From positions 10,664,001-10,728,000 of the forward strand of contig JAHCVI010000001.1 in the NCBI GenBank assembly GCA_019096155.1: DNA of 64,000 nt, given 5' to 3'. How positions within the stretch are numbered: the stretch's first letter is position 1; each line of letters starts with the position of its first letter. The translations under genes and the position numbers were made by a program. This document shows positions 56,560 to 64,000 of this stretch, in pieces. The notes beneath the pieces were generated by a model. The model did not search any database and was not told the origin of the DNA. It worked only from the letters and a program-made list of their open reading frames with translations. Source of the stretch: Staphylotrichum longicolle (Eukaryota; Ascomycota; Sordariomycetes; Sordariales; Chaetomiaceae).

Positions 56560-58252
56560 TCAATCAAAGCCTGGGAATACCCTGGTGCGTACCCGTTTCC
56601 CTGGATGGTCTGTTAGTATTGAACATCTCGTCAAAACTTAGAGAATCGTCACCACTTACACAGCGTCAGCCCGCCCTCCCCATAATCGGGCTCAAAGCCG
56701 GCGAGCTCGCGCATGCGTTCCCTCGTCACCGCTGTTGGTGCGGTCTGGGGATCGTCGCCCGGCGGTAATTGCACTCGCTCTCGCTGTGGCGGTCGTTTCT
56801 TGGGCTTGGGCTGGGTTTCCTGCAGCTCAGTCGACGTTGATGACATTGATCCGCCATGCGCGCCAAACAGCCTGCCTTTGGTAGCCCCCCACCAGCCTTG
56901 GGTTTGCCCACGGTCGTCATCGTCGTGCTCAATACGGCCTCGTAACCGTCGAACGGCACGCTCCCGGCGCACCATCGAGTTGGTGATCTTGGGACAGTAG
57001 CCCCTGGGGAGCATGCTCGTCTTGCATATTGGGCAAAGGGAGCTGATTTCGTGCAGGAACTCGTCGATGCACTCGGGATGGAAGATGTGGCCGCACGGAA
57101 GCTCGCGGATGACGGTCACCCGGTTTTCGAAGGGGTCGAGACAGATCTCGCAGACTGGCTGGTAGTCTGTCGCCGCGGTAGATGCTGCAAACTGGCTGCC
57201 CAGGCCAAACTCAGAGACGGTGGCAGATCGTGCAACCGCTGTCACGCTCTCTGTTTGATCCAGACTGCGTGTTCTGGTCTGGGAGCGAGTGGCCTTGGCC
57301 GACCGAGGCGATAACGGAGGGCTGCTGGTGTCTGGTTCGTAATGGTACGTAAATAGAGGGAACCCTTGAATGTGCTGCAAGGGTACTGTGAGGTGCTTGA
57401 TGCCCATCGCTTCCAGGTTGACCTCTCCTGCAACGACCCGGCGACGCAGGCTTAGGCGCCGACGGCCTTGGGCAAGATGCATAAGCAGTGAGGTGGTGGC
57501 AACGACAGTGAGAAGTACACCGATGATGATGAGAACATAGACCCAGGTACTGAAAGCCATCGGCGGCGAGCTAATGGCGAGCTCAGTCCATATCCGGAGG
57601 TAGTCCCCAGTGTCTGTCAAAAAGCGCTCGCTGATGTTGCGACCAAATGGAACCTCGGTCATATTCCCCGAATACAGGCTGAGGTGTTGCATCATGACCT
57701 CGCCAACCATGCCGGAGAGCGCGTAGACGGGGTAGTTGGTCTTTGCCATCCAGTCGGCGCTGTCGTCGATGTACCAGTCAGGGGAGTCAGCCGGCGGCGG
57801 TGACGCGGAGGCGTTCCCTGGCATGTAGAAGAGAAAGCCTCGGACAGGAGCGGTGCTGGCAGCATCCATGTAGGCATCTGCGCAGCGGCCGTTCACCCAA
57901 GGCGCGATGGCGATCAGGTGGAAGTTTGTGGGCGGGAGGTTGGCCTGCCGGACAACAGAGAGGGGAACATGGGGTGCTGTCTCATGAATACAGGAGTCGC
58001 CGTAGGGGAGGTCCGGAACGTAGAGCAGGCCGGAGATGACACCGTTCGACGTGGCGGTATACCTGGTGGACAGCACTGTGGTATTCCCCGCGAACCGGGC
58101 CGAGTAGGCCATCTCGCTCTGGTCTCGGGTCAGACATGGGTGCAGGGGGGTGTGATGGATAGTCTTGGCATACCGAGAGAGCGGTGATGTTCCTGATGAC
58201 GGTGTTGGAGATGGTTCCAACCCCCCTCCATGATGGGTTGCTGAACAAAAGA
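56560..58252 (-). CDS. RING-H2 E3 ubiquitin ligase with lumenal PA-like domain and one membrane helix (5' end unresolved)
   Basis: Supported exons are 58252-58174, 58118-56660 and 56600-56560, about 525 residues. The last intron (perfect gtaagt, branch atactaac, acceptor catccag) replaces an apparent end at 56649 with a tail LTLWKRVRTRVFPGFD, which fits the family better. The lumenal part has several N-glycosylation motifs (NITAL, NTTVL, NMTEV, NISER) and PA-like features (FLFYMPGNA). The single membrane helix is STWVYVLIIIGVLLTVVATTSLL. The RING-H2 is CEICLDPFENRVTVIRELPC, GHIFHPECIDEFL and CPICK. The exon opening at 58252 needs an upstream exon carrying the start and signal peptide; I could not place it with confidence between 58.25 and 58.6 kb. 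Likely an endomembrane ubiquitin ligase. Confidence 0.88.
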
Positions 58253-60226
58253 CTGCCATGTTGTCAGTGAGGTGGCGTCAGGAATGACGGAATCATGTTT
58301 TGCATGATCAAAGCCACCGTAAATGGCAAGCCAAGACCAGCCCGGAAAGATAAGGATTTTCTATGTTGTGCTTTCGATGATCGGGAAACGGAGTGTGATA
58401 CAGAACTGGGGAAGAGATGGGAACACAAAGATGGGGGGCGACATGACGACGACAGTGGTTGGTTTGGCGACGTTGGGCACGACGGCCGCATTATGACCAG
58501 GGCGCGATCGCGCGCGCAGGACGGCATGGCATGGAGACAGATAAAAAGAAAAAAAAGAGACATACATGACATTGCGGATCTCATCAAGGGCTGTGAGACG
58601 TCAGCGGCCGGGCCCAAGACAATCTACCCCAGGCTTGGCGGAAAGCTTGGCTGAGCCAAGAGGCCCAAGACCTCGAGGCTGGAGCCATCGCCAAGATGTC
58701 CGTGAGGCGCGGGACTCTCGGAAACTCACACATTGACATTGTCGGACATTGTCGAAGGCTGCTAACAGTGGCGGCCCCAGAGCATGCCCATTGCACGCAT
58801 TTGCACGTCGTCGGAGGCGCAAGCGGGAGGCGAGCGTGGTGTTGTCGTCGGGCCTGGGGACAGCGACGGAAATGCTTCGTCCGAACGTGCCTAGCACTTG
58901 GAGCTGATCTGATGGATGCACGGTTGCAGAAGAAGGGAACCTGGAAAGCCAAGCAATCGGGCGGGACGGGCGGTTTTGAGTGCCAAGAGCTCTTGCCAGG
59001 AGTGGATGCTCGCGTGGGTGCGCCTTCTGCAGGGCCACCCTCCGTGGATTAGCGTCGTCTATTCTCGGGTCCCCTGACCAGGCGAGCCCAGGGCTGCTGA
59101 CAACACAGCAGTGCGAGCAGGATGCACAAAACGCCCGGAGGCTTTCGAGTCGATCGAGATTGCGCCGGCCGTCCAAGGGGTGCTCGCGTAACGGTCCGGA
59201 CGGCAGCGCTCATCGGATCAGATCCCGAAAAGCACGGAAGATGAGCCTCTGGTACGAATACCACATCAAATGCACTGCACTGCGTATTTCACCGCAGTTT
59301 TGAACCGCGTTGGCGGCAAGACCATCTCTCACTCTCTCTTTTGCAGTGGAATGAGCGCCCACGGTAACTTCCTCCAATTATTAGCACGGTCCAGGGATGA
59401 AAAGTCGAGATCGAAGCAGCTGTTCCCGGTTTGGGGACTTTTTACCGAGGTGACGCAGCATGGGCCAAAAAACCCTTAACCTTAGCGGCCTTGCCATCCC
59501 CTTGGTGGCCTTCAAAATCCTTCTCTCATCCCACGCAGCGAGTTTCGGCAGGTTTTGAATCCGCAGCACAGTTCGACACCGGCTTATGACATGATGACTT
59601 ACGAGGCGATCAGTAACCCCCTTCTCGCATCCTGCCATTTTGATTTGCCGTCTGTTTGCCAGGATATACCTGCCGCTCTATCGACTTTAGCAGAGCTGCA
59701 CCTCGTATCCGTCCTGGCTCCATTACGAGATTGTCAGCCCTGCACTGCGTAAGTTACAGTACAGCCGGGGGGAACATGAGTCAATTCCGTGGCTTGATCG
59801 AGCTCCGACACCTTACATCCATACAACGGAGTAATTCCGTACAAGGACGGAAGCTTGTGTCAGTGTTGGTTGAATCGCAAGAACCTCCGACCGCATGAGG
59901 ACGAGAGACATAGCGATCGCAACCTGGATTGCATTTCTTTCTCATTGTGACCCTCAACGGCCACCTCAGAAATGATCACGCCGGTGAGTGACACACGCCG
60001 TAGTAGTGGATGCAGGCAGCAGCAGTTGGACCAGTATTTGGGGAACCTGGGCGCCTGATTCGCTGGTTGAGCGATGTTCTCCAACAAGCGATCCTCCTGA
60101 AATGCGATGAACTTGTGAGCCTTTGAGGGGTTGAGTCCCCTTCATCACCTGCCGCTCAAACGGAAGAGGAGAGGGCAACCAAGGGAACCCATTGAGGTGA
60201 TAGATTACCGCCGCTGGAAAGAGACT
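58253..60226. other. Divergent intergenic region
   Basis: 2 kb between two genes transcribed away from each other. It probably contains the first exon of the RING gene in its left 300 bp. Nothing else was recognised. Confidence 0.45.
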
Positions 60227-63035
60227 ATGGCGCCCCTTGCCAGCGAACCGCGCCAGGTGCTCGCGGTGCTCAACCTGGCCCGGCGCAAGGCCCTGTACAC
60301 CCTCGTGGTCGAGATCACGGCTTTTATGCGCTCGCAGCTCGAGTTTCACGAGCCCGCAGCAGGAAACTCGAACGACGCGCCGCTGCTCATTGACCCTTCC
60401 GCCGCGAACAGCATCGTCCTCCCCGCTGGAGCAGCACCCGGAGCCTCGTCTGCTCCGCCCAACCCGGCCCTCGTGCGCGTGCGTGCCGCCGCCATCGAGC
60501 ACTTTGACGCCTGGCGGAAGGATGTTTTAAGCCAGCTAAAAGAGCTGCTCGCTGCCCCCGACGACGCCGCCATCGTCGAAGACCGCCGCAAGAGGACGGA
60601 ACGCATCGCCCAGGAACAGAGGCTGAAGCAGCAGCAGCAGCAGCAGCAGAAAGGCACCGCCAGCAACCCTTCTCCCGGAAACAGCGCCGATTTGCTCGGC
60701 GCTTGGGAATCATGGCCCGAGGACGAGGGTAACGGGGCAAAGGTGAAGGACGCAGAAGAGGAGGCGGACCCGGCCCAGGCCGTGGCGCGCCTGCAGGAGC
60801 ACTGGCACCCCATCCCGACCCGGCTGGTGACGATCCCCGTCGAGGACCGCAAGGAGGCGCTCAGCTGCGTGCTGCTGGTGTTGTTGTCGACGGGCCACTA
60901 CTCGGCCCACTCGCGGGCGCTGGCCGTGTACCTCGCGTCCGCACTGGAGCTGCCGCTGGCCGTGCTCAACGTCGAGGAGGTCGAGATCGCCGTGTCGCTG
61001 GTCGAGCGGTCGGTCGAGGCGGAGCGGCAGCAGCGGACCATGTCGGCCGAGGCGGAGGCCGAGAAGCGGAAGCAGCAGAACCAGTCCAGCCGGTACTGGA
61101 AAGTTGGCCTGGCGTCCGTCGCGGGAGCTGCGCTCATTGGGGTTACGGGCGGGCTGGCCGCTCCCGTCGTTGCGGGTGCAATCGGTGGCATCATGGGGTC
61201 TGTCGGCCTCGGAGGTGTTGCCTCGTTTCTGGGAGTCTTCTGGATGAATGGCGCGCTGGTAGGGACGCTGTTTGGCGCGTTTGGAGCCAGGATGACTGTA
61301 AACTTCCCCATTCTTCTTGAAATAATCTCGGGGGTTTGGCTAATCGTATACGTAGGGCGAGATGGTCGACCAGTACGCCAGAGAGGTGGAAGACTTCCGC
61401 TTCATCCCTCTCAAAGACGAGTGGGGCACAAGAGGCAGCAGCCAAAACGAGAGACGCCTCCGGGTGACCGTCGGTATCAACGGCTGGCTCGGCACCAAGG
61501 ACGACGTCACCAAACCATGGCGCGCCCTGGGTGACGACTCTGAAGCGTTTGCGCTGCGGTACGAGATGAAGAGTCTACTGGGGCTCGGCAAGACCCTCCA
61601 GGATCTTGTCTCTTCTTACGCTTGGAACTCGATCAAGGTCGAGATTCTTAAGAGAACCGTGCTGGCGACCCTGTGGTCTGCCCTATGGCCGGCTTACCTC
61701 CTGTCCATGGCCTCGGCGGTTGACAACCCCTTCAGCCTAGCCAAGAACAGGTCTGAGAAGGCCGGCGAGATCCTCGCGGACGCCCTGATCAACAAGGTTC
61801 AGGGCGAACGCCCCGTCACGCTTATCGGGTACTCGCTCGGCGCGAGGGTCATCTACTCCTGCCTCCGTTCTCTCGCCGCGCGCAGGGCGTTTGGCCTCGT
61901 CGACACAGTCGTCTTCATCGGCGCCCCTGTCCCGTCCAACAAACAGCACTGGCAGATCATGCGCACCGTGGTCTCGGGCAAGATGTTCAATGTCTACTCC
62001 GAGAACGACTACCTCCTCGCCTTCCTCTACCGCGCAACCTCCATCCAACTCGGCGTCGCCGGCCTGCAAGAGATCAAGGACATCGAAGGCGTCGAGAACC
62101 TCAATCTCAGCGGTGAAGTTCAGGGGCATATGCGGTACGCGAAACTCATCGGCAAGATTCTTGCCAGATGCGGTGTGCCCGTCACCAAGGGCGCTGATGG
62201 GCCGATTGAGGAGGACGAGGACGCCATCAAGCTCGACGACCGAGACAAGAACAAGGGGGATCTTATCGACTTTGACGGCCTCCACATCACAGACGCCCCC
62301 GAGGACCGCCAGCCGCAACCGCCCCCGGTCTACACCGCTACGCCAGAGCCCCAGCACCCGCCGCCCATGTACCAGCTGCGCAACAAACAACGAACCACCG
62401 TAACCAGAGCGAAACCGTCGGCCGTCGCCGTCAACCAGGACCTCCTGGGCCTCGACCTCTCCGACATCCCCCTCCCGGGTCCCAGCGCGCCTCCCCAACC
62501 AGCCCAATCGGCGACACGCACACCTCCCCAACCCCAACAGCAAGCCCCTAAACCCGCCCAACCCGCGCCCTCCGCCCGCTTCCCCTCAAAGCCCATGATG
62601 CCCAACAACCAGTTCGACAGGCCCCAGCCCGCGCCCTCTACCCGCTTCCCCCCTCAACCCACACCCACACCACAACCCAACAACCAGTCCGACCGCCGCC
62701 CCCAGCCAAAGCCAGCTCCCGGCGCCGCTCCAATCCGCTCAGCATCAACCCTCTCCGCCCCTGCCGTCCCGCCCTCGCAGATGCTGCGCGGTGGCCCTTC
62801 TCCAGAGCCGGCCTCGCACCCTGTGCTGACCTCCTCCCACAGCTACAGCGTGGGAGATCACTATGGCAATGATGATGATGATGATGATGATAGCGATGAG
62901 GAGGGGGGAGGGGGGATGGGGATCAAGATGGTGGATAACGATGATGAAGGAGATGGGGGGTTAGAGTTTTGTGAGCCGACGCCGCTTGATGATGATGAGC
63001 GGGATGGTGGCGGTGGGTATTCGAGTTGGAGGTGA
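60227..63035 (+). CDS. DUF726/TMCO4 family alpha/beta-hydrolase-like membrane protein
   Basis: Exons 60227-61297 and 61356-63035 are joined over a 58-nt intron (gtaaac..acgtag, branch gctaatc) to give 916 residues. Residues up to about 260 are helical and include a Gln-rich run. A Gly/Ala-rich hydrophobic segment follows (VGLASVAGAALIGVTGGLAA and IMGSVGLGGVASFLGVFWM), characteristic of the family as a membrane-inserting region. The hydrolase-like part has VTVGINGWLG and the nucleophile elbow VTLIGYSLGARVIYSCL, then FIGAPVPSNKQHW. The last ~230 residues are Pro/Gln-rich and end in an acidic tract encoded by a GAT repeat. Yeast members include the clathrin-adaptor-interacting Mil1; enzymatic activity is not established. 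The ATG at 60227 is the first in frame. Confidence 0.9.
62866..62893 (+). repeat. GAT trinucleotide run encoding poly-Asp
   Basis: About nine in-frame gat units (YGNDDDDDDDSDEE region) near the C-terminus of the DUF726 protein. Confidence 0.85.
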
Positions 63036-63278
63036 GGCAAGTGGGGTGATGGTGGTGGTGTTGACGATCCGGGCTGGCGAGTGCGGTATTGGGGATGAGA
63101 TGGACAGGAGATGAATGAATACCTTTGTGTATTTGAGGTCTGATCTGGGCGCGACAAGTGGGCTTTGATGACTTGTAACAGTGGTTGGATTGAGAAGAAA
63201 ACAGTGCATTTGGACATGCGCAACAGCATTTGACCAGACATGAACATACTCTTGTTGTCATGGGGGTATGCCGACAAA
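63036..63278. terminator. Convergent 3' region, DUF726 gene and NOC2
   Basis: Only 243 bp separate the two stop codons, so both 3' ends and polyadenylation signals must lie here and may overlap. No specific signal was identified. Confidence 0.35.
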
Positions 63279-64000
63279 CTACTCATCCTCTTCCTCGTCT
63301 TCATCCTCGTCTTCGTCTTCGTCTTCATCTTCGTCTTCCTCCACTTCCTCCTCCTCCTCCTCCGAGTCCACACCATCCACCCCCTCATCCTCATCCTCAT
63401 CCTCACTATCACCGCCCTCGCCCTCGCCATTCTCCAACGCCTCCCTCTCCTCCTCCTTCCGCTTCTTCTCCTCCTCTTTCCGCGCCTCTTCCATCATCCT
63501 CTGCTTCTCGGCCCTCAGCTTCCGCTGCGAGACGACAAACGCGCCGAGCGGCGTGCGCTCCCACTCGAGGTCCTTCAAGAACGCGTCGACCTGGGCCCTG
63601 TCCTTGGGCGCAAAGTCCACCTTGGCGCGCTTCTCCTCGACAAACTTGGCGTTGGCCTCGAGCTTCTGCACGAGCAGCACCAGGCCCGACGCCAGCTTGC
63701 CGTTCTTGTTGCCCTTGCCCAGCCGCCGGCTCTCCTTGAGCCAGCGCTTCAGGCTGATGACGACGGGGAGGGCGAACTCAGGGAACGCGATGCTGCGCGA
63801 CCAGAGCACGAAGAACTCGACAGAGCAGCTCGACGACCTGCTCGCCGACGCCGTCCTGGTAGACGCGCGTGCGGAGGTACGACTTGGGCGCCTTGTAGGC
63901 GACGGCGAAGTCGAGGGGCTTGAGGGTCGACGACTTGGGCGGCTTCTTCATCTCGGCCGAGTTGAGGACCTCGAGGAGCGCAGACGCGAGCGGGATGTAC
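63279..64000 (-). CDS. NOC2: Nucleolar complex protein Noc2, 3' part (truncated by window edge; frame break)
   Basis: Noc2 pairs with Noc1 and Noc3 for maturation and export of 60S ribosomal precursors. Only the C-terminal ~240 residues are in the window. The part from the edge to about 63823 reads YIPLASALLEVLNSAEMKKP, LDFAVAYKAPKSYLRTRVYQ and GVGEQVVELL in one frame. The sequence from 63818 down reads EFFVLWSRSIAFPEFALPVV and ISLKRWLKESR in another. Four bases (63822-63819) stand where one codon is expected, so there is a single-base insertion relative to the family. The C-terminus is a Lys/Glu coiled coil and a Glu/Asp tract, from a GAA/GAC-rich repeat (63282-63400). Confidence 0.86.

Overview
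The window looks like nuclear DNA of a filamentous ascomycete, most likely a Sordariomycete close to Neurospora/Chaetomium (Sordariales). The signs are GC-rich coding sequence with strong codon bias, short introns of mostly 40-250 nt with GT..AG ends and CTAAC/CTGAC branch sites, a CYT-18-type mitochondrial tyrosyl-tRNA synthetase, a fused BtaB-BtaA betaine-lipid synthase, and fungal-only regulators such as Zn2Cys6 factors. No CRISPR array, IS element, tRNA or rRNA gene could be recognised. The species cannot be named from the sequence alone.

Layout: (1) 0.6-3.2 kb, Zn2Cys6 regulator (-); 5.3-6.0 kb, small conserved protein (+); 6.1-7.1 kb, mitochondrial-type short-chain dehydrogenase (-). 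(2) 11.4-12.7 kb, intronless flavohemoglobin (+), after a 4.3-kb gene-free stretch. (3) 14.5-15.9 kb, SET-domain protein (-); 18.1-18.7 kb, putative secreted T/V-rich protein (+). (4) 23.7-25.4 kb, protein with a seven-unit PGYPP repeat and Cys pairs (+), with large gene-poor blocks on both sides. (5) A dense housekeeping block from 31.4 to 43.1 kb: ZZ/EF-hand membrane protein (-) head-to-head with Vps53 (+), Npr2 (+), mitochondrial TyrRS (-) head-to-head with succinate dehydrogenase subunit Sdh4 (+). (6) 44.8-46.6 kb, second Zn2Cys6 regulator (-); 48.8-51.5 kb, betaine lipid synthase Bta1 (-); 53.3-55.8 kb, SAGA subunit Ada3/Ngg1 (+); 56.6-58.3 kb, RING-H2 transmembrane ubiquitin ligase (-); 60.2-63.0 kb, DUF726/TMCO4 family protein (+); 63.3-64.0 kb, 3' part of Noc2 (-), cut by the window edge.

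The genes do not form a pathway or a recognisable biosynthetic cluster. Themes are nutrient and stress response (Npr2 in TORC1 control, Bta1 in phosphate-sparing lipid synthesis, flavohemoglobin in NO detoxification), membrane traffic (Vps53, possibly DUF726), mitochondria (TyrRS, Sdh4, SDR) and chromatin (Ada3, SET protein).

I found no convincing new multigene system. The most unusual sequence-level items are an 18-nt microexon followed by an intron with about 40 CAG/GCA triplets in SDH4, a GC-AG intron in NPR2, and frame-breaking micro-indels inside conserved stretches of three genes (first Zn2Cys6 factor, ZZ/EF-hand gene, NOC2). The last look more like base-calling or assembly errors than biology, but could be checked.
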